A DNA stretch of 64,000 bases from Bacteroidota bacterium (GTDB taxonomy: Bacteria > Bacteroidota > Bacteroidia > Bacteroidales > B39-G9). The notes under the pieces were generated by a model. That model was not told the origin of the DNA. It saw only the letters and a list, made by a program, of their open reading frames with translations, and ran no database searches. Below are positions 37,224 to 45,589 of the stretch, piece by piece. The stretch is taken from contig JADFUR010000039.1 of NCBI GenBank assembly GCA_015222055.1, forward strand, positions 51,142-115,141. Reading direction: 5' to 3'. The translations under genes were made by a program, and so were the position numbers. Positions within the stretch are counted from its first letter, which is position 1, and the number at the start of each line of letters is the position of its first letter.

Positions 37224-37583
37224 TTATTTTTTTAATCTGGATTTTTGCACTATTGCACCTAAAATATTTTTTAATTCTATGGATTCATTTATCAGCCATT
37301 CCAATTCATTAACATCATAATTTATATCAACAATTTCTTTTATTATTCTTAACCAGTAATTTGATTCTCTCATTTCTTTCAGAGAAATTCTTACTTTATT
37401 TATAAAGTCGGCTTTAGATGATCCTGCCTGAGATTCTTCATAGTTAGCTCCGGAAGATGTGGAACTTTTAATTAATTGATAACGAATTACCCTTATTTCA
37501 GGAACATCCGGTAAGGTCTTTAGAATTTTTATCGTACTAACAGAAAATTTAAAAAGTCGTTGAGTTAGTTCATTTTGTTTCAT
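37224..37583 (-). CDS. Four-helix-bundle protein (S23/IVP-like, PF05635 type)
   Basis: 119 residues, nearly all helical. LTQRLFKFSVSTIKILKTLP, QLIKSSTSSGANYEESQAG and VRISLKEMRESNYWLRII are the typical blocks of the family first known from proteins encoded in 23S rRNA intervening sequences; Avd of diversity-generating retroelements shares the fold. Its function is unknown. There is no rRNA or reverse transcriptase here. It interrupts an otherwise continuous transporter operon between a permease and the LolA-like gene, and inverted T/A-rich repeats border it on both sides, suggesting it arrived as a cassette. Confidence 0.88.
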   Translation of the reverse strand: MKQNELTQRLFKFSVSTIKILKTLPDVPEIRVIRYQLIKSSTSSGANYEESQAGSSKADFINKVRISLKEMRESNYWLRIIKEIVDINYDVNELEWLINESIELKNILGAIVQKSRLKK

Positions 37584-37621
37584 ACAATAATCATTTTTAA
37601 TCTTTCATCTTGTTCCTCCCC

Positions 37622-37668
37622 CTTTTGTCTTTTTCCTTTTGTCTTTTATCTTTTATCTTTTTTCTTCC
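37622..37668. repeat. Right inverted repeat of the four-helix-bundle cassette
   Basis: A T-rich string including cttttatcttttatctttt, the complement of the A-rich string at 37141-37192. It lies directly before the permease stop codon (minus-strand reading). Confidence 0.55.
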
Positions 37669-37670
37669 TT

Positions 37671-38945
37671 TTACGTATCCAGTTCTTTAAACAACTGTGC
37701 TGTTTTTCGTTTATATATTCCAATTCCAGAAAGCATAGTTCCTAAAACAACAGAAAATAATCCAGGAACAAAACCTATATAATAAGCAGTATCGGTAATT
37801 TTTGCTCTGAAAACAGTTGGTACCATCATTTTTGAATCTTTAATCATTCCTCCGATATTAATACCTACTTCTTGTATCCAATAGGAGAAGCCCAGTCCGA
37901 TAATTGTTCCAATAACAGAGCCCACAATTCCAATTAATATTGATTCCATTATCATAGAACGATATATATGGCCTTTTTCTTCACCAATAGCCAAGCGAAC
38001 TCCTACTTCACCATATCTTCTTAATCCTCCAATTAAACCTGTGTTCCATAATACAATAGACATTGCAAAAAGGAAAATAAAAATAAGTATTCCAACAAAA
38101 TTATCAATGTAATCAAAATAACCTGACATCATCGATTCATTTTTCAGTCTTGACATAACAGGAGAAAATTCATCATTAATATCAGAATACTTAGCATTAA
38201 AAGATTGTTCAATGTCTATGGCTTCCAAATCATCATAAGTATGAGATTCTAGAAAGCAAAGAATTTCGCTACAAGCATTTTTCATGTCAAGTGCATCTTG
38301 TATTCCTGTAATATCAGCAATCATACCGCTTCTGTCCATCATTTCCATACCAAAATCAATAGTCCCTGCAACAACAAAATTTTGTATAGACATAGCTCCA
38401 TACATGGTAGACGTTATCAATGTAACTTTTGAGCCGGGTCCAAGCTCAAGTTTATCAGCAAATTGATCACTAAGCAGCACTTCGTTTGATTTTTCAGGGA
38501 AGCGTCCTTTGCGTAATGCATCACGAATGTTTAATCTGTCAAGTTCTTTGCTGTTTTTTGATAATAAATCAATCGATATTCCGGCAACAATACCTTGTTT
38601 TTTGGTCTCGCCCGTTTCGTCTGGGGAATCTAACAAACCGCCAAAGTTTATTCGTTTAACAATTTTTAAAGTAGGGTAGTCTTTTTGTACTTTACTTATC
38701 AACTCGTTAACATTTAATAATGCAAGGTCGTTTGGTACTTGTGCTTTATTTTTTTTGTAGGCATGTGTCATTATTTTAACATGACCGGCAGAGTAATTTG
38801 CTGTAGTTTCAATCATCTCTCCCAATACACCAGTCATATAGCAATACATTAAAACTGTGAGAGCAACACCAGCAGCAACAATTAGAATCGGCATTAAGCT
38901 GCGAGTCTTGTCTCTTAATAATCCTTTAAATAAAAATCGTATCAT
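37671..38945 (-). CDS. FtsX/LolC-type ABC transporter permease (second permease)
   Basis: 424 residues. A first membrane helix (SLMPILIVAAGVALTVLMYC) is followed by a large periplasmic domain of about 250 residues and three C-terminal helices with the FtsX signature region GLIGGLRRYGEVGVRLAIG. This is the MacB/LolCE topology. It overlaps the upstream permease gene by four bases (ATGA type), so the two are translated together. With the LolD-like ATPase it should form a heterodimeric mechanotransmission-type transporter that moves substrate from the inner-membrane outer leaflet to a periplasmic carrier. Confidence 0.92.
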   Translation of the reverse strand: MIRFLFKGLLRDKTRSLMPILIVAAGVALTVLMYCYMTGVLGEMIETTANYSAGHVKIMTHAYKKNKAQVPNDLALLNVNELISKVQKDYPTLKIVKRINFGGLLDSPDETGETKKQGIVAGISIDLLSKNSKELDRLNIRDALRKGRFPEKSNEVLLSDQFADKLELGPGSKVTLITSTMYGAMSIQNFVVAGTIDFGMEMMDRSGMIADITGIQDALDMKNACSEILCFLESHTYDDLEAIDIEQSFNAKYSDINDEFSPVMSRLKNESMMSGYFDYIDNFVGILIFIFLFAMSIVLWNTGLIGGLRRYGEVGVRLAIGEEKGHIYRSMIMESILIGIVGSVIGTIIGLGFSYWIQEVGINIGGMIKDSKMMVPTVFRAKITDTAYYIGFVPGLFSVVLGTMLSGIGIYKRKTAQLFKELDT

Positions 38946-40114
38946 TGTATTTTTCCTTTAATTGCGTCAGTAGGGTTCATTTTAGAAATTTTATGAGCAG
39001 GCATGTAACTAACAATTGTAGTTATTATTAATACTAACATCACGGTTGATATTATTAAGCCAAGCCCGTAAACAGGAAATATTTTTTCGGCAATTGGAAT
39101 ACCTAAATTATCAGTACCAGCAGGCATTGAAATACCAATTTTCATTTGCCATAACAGAAATGGAAAGCCGTATATTGCACCAATTATTACTGCTAGAATT
39201 GCGTGCATAGCACCTTCAACAGTGAAAAGTCCTACAACCTGTTTTCTTGTCATCCCCATTGCAATGTAAGTACCAATTTCTTTTTGTCTTCGAAAGATTG
39301 AAAGCACTTGAGTGTCGAATATTGCCAGCATGGCCAATAAAAGTAAAATGAAATATAACACTGAGCCTCCAACTTTTTTCATTTTTATCATTTCAGTCAT
39401 TTCTTTCATTAAAAATTCATGACTTTTATATTCCCAACCGGATATATTGCTATTTATATTACTGTTTTTATCAATAATAAACATAGTAGCTTGACCAGGT
39501 ATTTGCATCATTTTTTGATGATTCTCAAGAGATAGGTACATTTGTCCTGCATCTACCGATGGTACATTGCAGTGAAATATTTTAACAATTTTTACTTCTT
39601 TTGCATCAAAGGTGCCATTTGCGTCGCGCCATCTTATTGTAGTAATATCTCCTTGGTTTAGTTTGCAACTGTTTGCCATTCTTTGGCCAATAATAACAGG
39701 GATTTCTTCCGATTTAACATTCAGCTCTGCACTTGGTATTGCAATTACTTTTTGTTCAGGGCTAATTCCCCGCAATATCATACTTTGTAGTCTGCCATCG
39801 GGATAAATTGTTCCTTGTGATATTAATATTGGAGTTGCTTTTCCTTCGGAAGTGGCTTTTTTTAATAATTCAGGAATTTGAGCATGACTTTCTTCGTAAG
39901 AAAAGAAATCATACGGGTCAAAATTTTGGTGCCAGTATTGTCCATTTCCAACCTCCCAGTTTTTCATGTCTACTTGTGCTTGGTAATTCCAACCGTCAAT
40001 CATACCAAATTGCCATATAATAAGTATGTATGTAAAAGACAATACAAACACATTGAGCCATGTGCGCAATCCTGCTCCAACAAGGTTTCGATAGGCTAAT
40101 TTTAATGCTAACAT
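38942..40114 (-). CDS. FtsX/LolE-type ABC transporter permease (first permease)
   Basis: 390 residues with the same four-helix topology as its downstream partner: an N-terminal span (WLNVFVLSFTYILIIWQF), a periplasmic domain of about 220 residues, and three C-terminal spans including FDTQVLSIFRRQKEIGTYIA, which contacts the ATPase. It starts two bases after the ATPase stop codon. The two permeases differ in sequence, suggesting a LolCE-like heterodimer rather than a MacB homodimer. Confidence 0.92.
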   Translation of the reverse strand: MLALKLAYRNLVGAGLRTWLNVFVLSFTYILIIWQFGMIDGWNYQAQVDMKNWEVGNGQYWHQNFDPYDFFSYEESHAQIPELLKKATSEGKATPILISQGTIYPDGRLQSMILRGISPEQKVIAIPSAELNVKSEEIPVIIGQRMANSCKLNQGDITTIRWRDANGTFDAKEVKIVKIFHCNVPSVDAGQMYLSLENHQKMMQIPGQATMFIIDKNSNINSNISGWEYKSHEFLMKEMTEMIKMKKVGGSVLYFILLLLAMLAIFDTQVLSIFRRQKEIGTYIAMGMTRKQVVGLFTVEGAMHAILAVIIGAIYGFPFLLWQMKIGISMPAGTDNLGIPIAEKIFPVYGLGLIISTVMLVLIITTIVSYMPAHKISKMNPTDAIKGKIQ

Positions 40115-40116
40115 AA

Positions 40117-40827
40117 TTACAGCTCCTTATTAGTTTTAATTATTTCATCTTTTACAATCTTACCATCTTCAAGTTTAATTTTTCGTTTCAGATACTGAAT
40201 AACCTTTTCGTCGTGAGTAGCAAAAATGAATGTTGTTTTAAGTTCTTCATTCAATTTCATCATCATTTTGAGGATGTTGTGAGAATTTGCGGCATCGAGA
40301 TTTGCTGTTGGTTCGTCTGCCAAAACAATTTTGGGTTTTTTTACCATAGCTCTTGCAACGGCAACCCTTTGACATTCGCCTCCCGATAGTTGTGCAGGTC
40401 GTGATTTAATTTTATCTGTTAAGCCAACCCAATCTAAAGCATCCATAACTGCTTTTTTACGCTGAGATGCACTCATGTTTATTAAAAGTAAAGGAAATTC
40501 AACATTCTCATAAACAGAATATACCGGTAACAAATTATAGGTTTGAAAAATAAAACCAAGATGTAACCTTCTTAAAATTGCAGCATTTTTAATATTTAGT
40601 TTACCTATGTTCATTCCAAGAACATTTGCATAACCTTCACTTGGAATGTCTAGTGAACCAATTATATTTAAAAGTGTTGTTTTTCCTGAACCACTTGGAC
40701 CAACCAATCCTGCAAATTCTCCTGTCTTAAATGTTAGGTTTATACCGTTTAAGGCTGTAAACTTTCCCTTTCCAATCGGAAAATTTTTAACGAGATTGTT
40801 AATCGTTATTAATTGATTTTGTTCCAT
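40117..40827 (-). CDS. LolD/MacB-type ABC transporter ATPase
   Basis: 236 residues. Walker A is GPSGSGKTTLLN, the signature is LSGGECQRVAVARA and Walker B is KIVLADEPTANLD; the ADEPTANLD ending is typical of the LolD/MacB/FtsE branch. The next two genes on the strand are its permeases. A separate R2 repeat stands upstream, between this gene and the outer-membrane protein gene. Confidence 0.95.
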   Translation of the reverse strand: MEQNQLITINNLVKNFPIGKGKFTALNGINLTFKTGEFAGLVGPSGSGKTTLLNIIGSLDIPSEGYANVLGMNIGKLNIKNAAILRRLHLGFIFQTYNLLPVYSVYENVEFPLLLINMSASQRKKAVMDALDWVGLTDKIKSRPAQLSGGECQRVAVARAMVKKPKIVLADEPTANLDAANSHNILKMMMKLNEELKTTFIFATHDEKVIQYLKRKIKLEDGKIVKDEIIKTNKEL

Positions 40828-40870
40828 GCTATATAGTTCAAAGTTTAATGTTTAATGTTCAAAGTTTAAT

Positions 40871-40954
40871 GTTGCCAACACCTGACAGGTTTCTCTAATT
40901 ATTTTACAGAAAGTGAAAAACGTCTGTAACTATTATAAAACAAACCTGTCAGGT
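40871..40954. repeat. Dispersed palindromic repeat family R2, copy b
   Basis: gttgccaacacctgacaggt at the left and caaacctgtcaggt at the right repeat the layout of 7817-7900. It lies within the transporter operon between the barrel protein gene and the ATPase gene. Confidence 0.85.
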
Positions 40955-41011
40955 TTCCCCCAAAATGATTAAAGTTAAGGCTTTAATTTTTATATACATA
41001 ATCGTTTGAAT

Positions 41012-42151
41012 TTAATAGTTAAAAACTAACATAATTTGAGCTCCATAACCACCAAACATTCTTGTCTCTCTAACATTCTGATATATCTGGAAATTATCAG
41101 GATTCCAAAATCCCATTACATAAAACATCCAATCATCGTAAGTCCATGAGAAATTTACAAAACGGTAAATGTCATTATTTGTAACATCATAATATACAAT
41201 AGCTTGAATGTTGTTAATTATGTTTAAAGGATAAGTTATTGAAATAGCACTAAAATTTATTCCTCTGCCTTTATTAAAAACTTTATTTGTTTGCTGATAA
41301 GCAAAAAATTCGGTTTTAACACTTAATCCGTTGCCTAAACCAAAAGTGTAATCAGCACCAATATTTATTATACGTTGATAACACTGGTTAGTAAAGTCAA
41401 GATTTTGATGAATTAAAACTGTTTCAAACCAAAAGCCAATTTCATAATCGAATTTACCGTCAAGAGCAAATCGGTTCTCAGAAAATCCGTCTCTGCTTGA
41501 TAATGTATCAGCAAAACTATCACTAAAAATTCCTTTGCGATGATGATAAGTTGCTGCCAATTCACCTGTTAAAAGAGGATATTGTATTCGTCCGCCAATT
41601 TCAGGTATTTTCCAATTTGATTGGAAAATTTCCCAACCTTTGGTTTTTTCGTTGCCAAACAAACTCCATAGCCAGATGTTTGCATTATTTAAAAAATAAT
41701 ATCTTCCCAATAAACCATAAACACCATCGGTTAATTGAAGCGGGTCACGAGGGTCAATTTTATCAAACCACATTAAAGGCCTAAGCATTGAAGCAGAACC
41801 GAAATTTATTTTTTGTAAGCCAATACGTAAATCAAATTGCTCGCCAGATAAACCAACTTGCAGTCGGTAAGGCTTAATATCATAATCAGTGTTAATACTG
41901 TCTAAGCCTGTAAGTAAACCAGTTCCGTAGGCGTTTATCGATATGTTGGATTTTAAAACTAAATGGTTTTTATATTTTTTTTTGTATTTATAATCAGGAA
42001 TATATCTAATGCCGCCTTGTGACAATACTGGTTTGTTGAAATTAAAAGTTGACCAGCCAATTACTTGTCCCCCAAAATCATGCTTTTGTGCTTTACTTGT
42101 TAAAACAAAAGAGAATGAGATTAGGATGAATAGTAATATTCTACTCGTCAT
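41012..42151 (-). CDS. Predicted outer-membrane beta-barrel protein of the transporter operon
   Basis: 379 residues from the ATG at 42151, which gives a normal signal peptide (MTSRILLFILISFSFVLTSK, then AQ). The frame stays open upstream to 42274, but codons 16-41 of that extension are simply a translated R4 repeat (for example SSLRGQSLKQSVDN), so I reject the longer start. The mature part has alternating strands with many aromatic residues and ends AQIMLVFNY, a typical barrel terminus. No named family is recognised. Placement ahead of the ABC genes suggests an outer-membrane partner of that system. Confidence 0.8.
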   Translation of the reverse strand: MTSRILLFILISFSFVLTSKAQKHDFGGQVIGWSTFNFNKPVLSQGGIRYIPDYKYKKKYKNHLVLKSNISINAYGTGLLTGLDSINTDYDIKPYRLQVGLSGEQFDLRIGLQKINFGSASMLRPLMWFDKIDPRDPLQLTDGVYGLLGRYYFLNNANIWLWSLFGNEKTKGWEIFQSNWKIPEIGGRIQYPLLTGELAATYHHRKGIFSDSFADTLSSRDGFSENRFALDGKFDYEIGFWFETVLIHQNLDFTNQCYQRIINIGADYTFGLGNGLSVKTEFFAYQQTNKVFNKGRGINFSAISITYPLNIINNIQAIVYYDVTNNDIYRFVNFSWTYDDWMFYVMGFWNPDNFQIYQNVRETRMFGGYGAQIMLVFNY

Positions 42152-42225
42152 TGCGAGCGATAGCGAAGCAATTCTTATATATTGGTTATCAACAGATTGC
42201 TTCAGGCTTTGCCCTCGCAATGACG
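42146..42225. repeat. REP-like element family R4, copy b, overlapping a start codon
   Basis: Starts cgtcattgcgagcgatagcg and ends gccctcgcaatgacg. On the minus strand its terminal gcaatgacg contains the ATG (42149-42151) that I take as the start of the barrel protein. The partner copy is 22376-22474. Confidence 0.9.
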
Positions 42226-42300
42226 ATGAATATTGAACTTTTTTGCTTGTAATATTTAAATTATTAATAATCAATGTTATATGTTTTTAAATAAGATTCG

Positions 42301-42879
42301 TTATCTCGGTAAAATTCCATAAAAAAAGAAATTTGTTAGTTCCATAATCATGTCCTGAGGTGCATCATATAATTTTTCTAATTGTTCATCTTTAACTAAA
42401 TTTTGAAGATTATTTAAGAAATAAAGTATAAATTTAGGATTGATATTTTTCCTAATATCACCTTTTTTTTGTGCTTCAATATAATCGTTTAAGATTGAGT
42501 ACATTGCCTCGTGTTTTTTCCTTTGATATAAGGCTAGTGTTTCAGGATCGGCATAACGAATATAATCGTTAATAAATTCATTGCTAATATCCTTTGTTGC
42601 TTCCATTTTTAGATCTATTGATTTTTTTATTTTTTCAGGAAAAGGAATATCACTCTCCATTATTTTGCGATATTTTTTCATAGCTTTATCAGTAATATTA
42701 TTGATGATAAATTCTACCAGTTCCTTTTTGTTTTTATAATGTTTATAAAAAGTCATTTTACTAACATTTGCCTCACTGCAAATTTCTTCAATAGTTATGC
42801 GTTTAAAACCATGCTTCCAGAATAGCTCTTTCGAAACAGTTAATATTTTTTTTAATTTTTGATTGTCTATACTTTCCAT
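42301..42879 (-). CDS. TetR-family transcriptional regulator
   Basis: 192 residues. The N-terminal helix-turn-helix reads ELFWKHGFKRITIEEICSEA then NVSKMTFYKHYKNKKELV, the classical TetR DNA-binding domain; the remaining helices form the ligand domain. It heads the operon that runs through the barrel protein, ATPase, permeases and LolA-like protein, so it probably represses its own operon in response to a small molecule or envelope signal. No obvious operator palindrome is visible upstream. Confidence 0.93.
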   Translation of the reverse strand: MESIDNQKLKKILTVSKELFWKHGFKRITIEEICSEANVSKMTFYKHYKNKKELVEFIINNITDKAMKKYRKIMESDIPFPEKIKKSIDLKMEATKDISNEFINDYIRYADPETLALYQRKKHEAMYSILNDYIEAQKKGDIRKNINPKFILYFLNNLQNLVKDEQLEKLYDAPQDMIMELTNFFFYGILPR

Positions 42880-43004
42880 GTATATGTTTACGTTTTTGGT
42901 CTGTTTTTATGTTTATCGTACGAATTTCGTAATTTTATAAACATTAAGCAAATTTTTATTTTTTTTTTATTAATTGAATTTAAAATTGTAATTTTAAAAC
43001 AAAA

Positions 43005-43574
43005 ATGAAAAATCGTTTTATTATCAGGATTAAACAAGATTTAAAAGAAAGCAGAATTGATTGGAAACTGGCTTTATTATTTATTCCAATTGCATTTTTC
43101 ACTTACCTTTTTCATGAATTTGGGCATTGGTTAGTTGGTGAATTGTTAGGAAATGATATGGTTTTAAGTTTAAACAATTCGAATGCCAGAAATGGATATT
43201 ACATAGAAAAAATTCATACTTTGTATATTAGCATGGGAGGGCCTGCATTTACAATACTTCAGGCAGTATTTTTTTTATTAATTATTGAGAAAACAAAATC
43301 TATTTATGCATATCCATTTGTTTTTTTCGCTGCTTTTATCCGTTTTTTTTCAATCTTTTTTGGAGGAATTCATATGCAAGATGAGGCACGAATATCGTCA
43401 ATGCTGAATGTGAATATTTATATTGTACCTGTTATTGTCTTGCTTGTTTTATTTTTTCTTGTTTGGAGAAGTAGCTATTTATTAAAAATGAATGTTAAGG
43501 TCATAGGCTATTATATAACAATAAGTACTTTTGCTATTCTTTTAGTTATTGGTGTAAATTATTTGATTACATAA
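43005..43574 (+). CDS. M50-like membrane metalloprotease domain protein
   Basis: 189 residues, about five membrane spans. FHEFGHWLVGELLG carries an HExxH zinc motif inside the first membrane segment, as in site-2 proteases and M50B relatives. DEARISSML after the fourth span could supply the third ligand, though it is not the standard NxxPxPxxDG form. The protein is shorter than active M50 proteases and may be a divergent or non-proteolytic member. It is transcribed divergently from the TetR gene across a 125-base gap. Confidence 0.7.
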   Translation: MKNRFIIRIKQDLKESRIDWKLALLFIPIAFFTYLFHEFGHWLVGELLGNDMVLSLNNSNARNGYYIEKIHTLYISMGGPAFTILQAVFFLLIIEKTKSIYAYPFVFFAAFIRFFSIFFGGIHMQDEARISSMLNVNIYIVPVIVLLVLFFLVWRSSYLLKMNVKVIGYYITISTFAILLVIGVNYLIT

Positions 43575-43859
43575 TATTATTGATTTTTTATAAAAATCCA
43601 CATCCAATATCGATGGAAAAAATCAGACAATAAATATTTGATGTTTTAAATTTTTTTATCACGGCAAAATCATTTAATATGAAAAAGAGAAGTTTTTCTA
43701 GTGAACTAGAAAATCAATTACTAAAATTTTATGGTTTGGCCTTTTAGTAAAACAGGAATAGTAAATTTTTATTGGAATGGTAATCTAAAAAATAAGAACG
43801 AATAATCCACATTTTTGTTAATTAGTTAGACTTTGTAAATAAATTTTATTCAAAACAAA

Positions 43860-44744
43860 ATGAGCCATCATAATCATAACATTAAAAATATTGGCTTAAC
43901 AATTTTTCTGAATACTGTTATTACTATAGCTCAGATTATTGGAGGAATCATATCGGGAAGCATGGCTTTATTGTCAGATGCGATGCATAATTTTAGCGAT
44001 GTACTTTCATTAATAATTAGTTATGTAGCCCGAAAACTTTATAAAAAGGACAGCAATATTATTCACACTTTTGGCTATAAGAGAGCAGAAATTCTTGCAG
44101 CGTTTATTAATTCATCTACATTAATTGTTATTGCAGGAATATTAATATTCAAATCGATTGAGCGATTAATAGAGCCCCAAGAAATTCAAGGGAATATTGT
44201 GATATACCTTGCAACCTTAAGTATATTATTAAACGGATTAAGTGTGCTATTGATAAAGAAAGATGCTAAAGACAGCATGAATATTCGATCTGCATATTTG
44301 CATTTGTTTGGCGATATGATAACATCAATAGCTGTGCTTGTTGGCGGACTTATAATAAAGGTGTTTTCATGGAATTGGATTGATGGAATATTTTCTTTGG
44401 GAATTGCCATTTATTTGATTTACAGTAGTTGGAAAATATTTACCGAATCTTTAAAAATTATTATGGAATTTACTCCCGAAGATATTGATATAAAAAAAAT
44501 TGTTTCGGAAATAATTAAAATTGAAGGAGTAAAAAATATTCATCATATTCATGTATGGAAGTTAGATGAGCATCAAATAAATTTTGAAGCCCATATTGAT
44601 GTTAATGATGATATTTATATATCAGACTTTGAAAAGATCTTGTTTTTAGTAAATAAAATTTTAAAGAATTCAGGAATCCATCACAGCAATATTCAACCTG
44701 AATATAATTCAGATGATAGTAAGGATTTAATTAATAATATTTAA
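43860..44744 (+). CDS. CzcD-like cation diffusion facilitator transporter (second)
   Basis: 294 residues, six membrane spans. The first metal motif is LLSDAMHNFSDVLSL and the second YLHLFGDMITS, as in Zn/Cd/Co exporters of the ZitB/CzcD group. The histidine-rich opening MSHHNHNIKN and the C-terminal IHHIHVWKLDEHQINFEAHI fit the cytoplasmic metal-binding domain. An ArsR-family gene follows 119 bases later on the same strand. The upstream gap (43575-43859) holds no gene. Confidence 0.94.
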   Translation: MSHHNHNIKNIGLTIFLNTVITIAQIIGGIISGSMALLSDAMHNFSDVLSLIISYVARKLYKKDSNIIHTFGYKRAEILAAFINSSTLIVIAGILIFKSIERLIEPQEIQGNIVIYLATLSILLNGLSVLLIKKDAKDSMNIRSAYLHLFGDMITSIAVLVGGLIIKVFSWNWIDGIFSLGIAIYLIYSSWKIFTESLKIIMEFTPEDIDIKKIVSEIIKIEGVKNIHHIHVWKLDEHQINFEAHIDVNDDIYISDFEKILFLVNKILKNSGIHHSNIQPEYNSDDSKDLINNI

Positions 44745-44760
44745 TGCATGAAAAAAATTG

Positions 44761-44790
44761 TTCCGAAAACTAAAGTTATCCGCTTAGTGG
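44761..44790. repeat. Internally deleted R5 repeat
   Basis: ttccgaaaactaaagttatc runs directly into cgcttagtgg, joining the two ends of the R5 motif that are separated by about 13 bases in the full copies. It lies between the CDF and ArsR genes. Confidence 0.65.
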
Positions 44791-44863
44791 TTTTATTATG
44801 ATTCAAATAATTGTTTAAACAGTTTATTCTTTTTATCATTGTCAATAAATTTAAAAAGACACT

Positions 44864-45166
44864 ATGGATAAAAAAGACAATAATTTTACTGAAAAGGAGA
44901 TTCTTACAGCACGCATAGCTAAAGCAATGGGACATCCTGTTAGAATGTATATTTTAGAGACATTGTCGAAACAGTCGTGTTGCTACAGTGGAGATTTATC
45001 TGAGGTATTGCCAATAGCAAAATCAACTCTATCACAACATTTAAAAGAATTGAAAAAGGTTGGTTTAATTCAGGGTGATATTGAAGCTCCAAAAATAAAA
45101 TATTGCCTTAATAGAGAGAAATGGGAGTTGTCAAAAAAATTATTTAAAGAATTTTTGCAGCTTTAA
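44864..45166 (+). CDS. ArsR-family winged-helix regulator
   Basis: 100 residues. IAKAMGHPVRMYILETL begins the wHTH; SGDLSEVL and IAKSTLSQHLKELKKVGLI form the recognition part. The adjacent cysteines in KQSCCYSGD, just ahead of the recognition helix, could sense metal or thiol stress. Its location after a CzcD-like transporter suggests control of metal export, but the linkage is only positional. Confidence 0.9.
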   Translation: MDKKDNNFTEKEILTARIAKAMGHPVRMYILETLSKQSCCYSGDLSEVLPIAKSTLSQHLKELKKVGLIQGDIEAPKIKYCLNREKWELSKKLFKEFLQL

Positions 45167-45297
45167 TTTTTTTAATAATAGGGATGTTTATATAATTTCT
45201 AATCAAAGAATTTAAATTTATCTAAAAAGTATTACTTTGATTATTAAACGATAAATAGTAATTTTAGATATTTACAAGAAGATACTAATTATTAAGA

Positions 45298-45479
45298 TGA
45301 AAAATAATAATTTGAATTTAATTATAGGACAATTCTCTATTGTATTGGGATTTTTAGGTTTTTTAATTAACTACTTCTACTTAAATTAAAATATAGTCTT
45401 GTCAATTTTTTCAGTTTTATTAATGGGAATATCAATATTTTTTAATGTTCAATATTTCACAAGGAAAAAGAAAGAATAA
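45298..45479 (+). pseudogene. Decayed small membrane protein gene
   Basis: An ATG at 45298 opens MKNNNLNLIIGQFSIVLGFL and hits a stop after 22 codons. Shifting frame at about 45362 continues the hydrophobic sequence (FLINYFYLN), followed by an in-frame TAA and then NIVLSIFSVLLMGISIFFNV, ending YFTRKKKE. Two membrane segments plus a basic tail look like a once intact ~60-residue protein broken by one frameshift and one stop. The rest of the 423-base gap (45167-45589) has no other feature. Confidence 0.45.
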
Positions 45480-45589
45480 TAATAAGATTTTAAAAATTCG
45501 TTCTTAATTATTGACATTCCATTTTTTTCATCTTCTTAAACAGATTTTGATTAAAATTCAGTAACAAAAAGTTACTTAATAATTTAAAT

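Noticed and set aside
42152..42274. N-terminal 41-codon extension of the barrel protein
   Set aside because: Most of it is translated REP-like repeat and it would bury the signal peptide; kept only as an alternative product in the findings.
43575..43859. Short frame starting at 43679 (about 22 codons)
   Set aside because: Too short, no upstream signal and no hydrophobic or conserved pattern.
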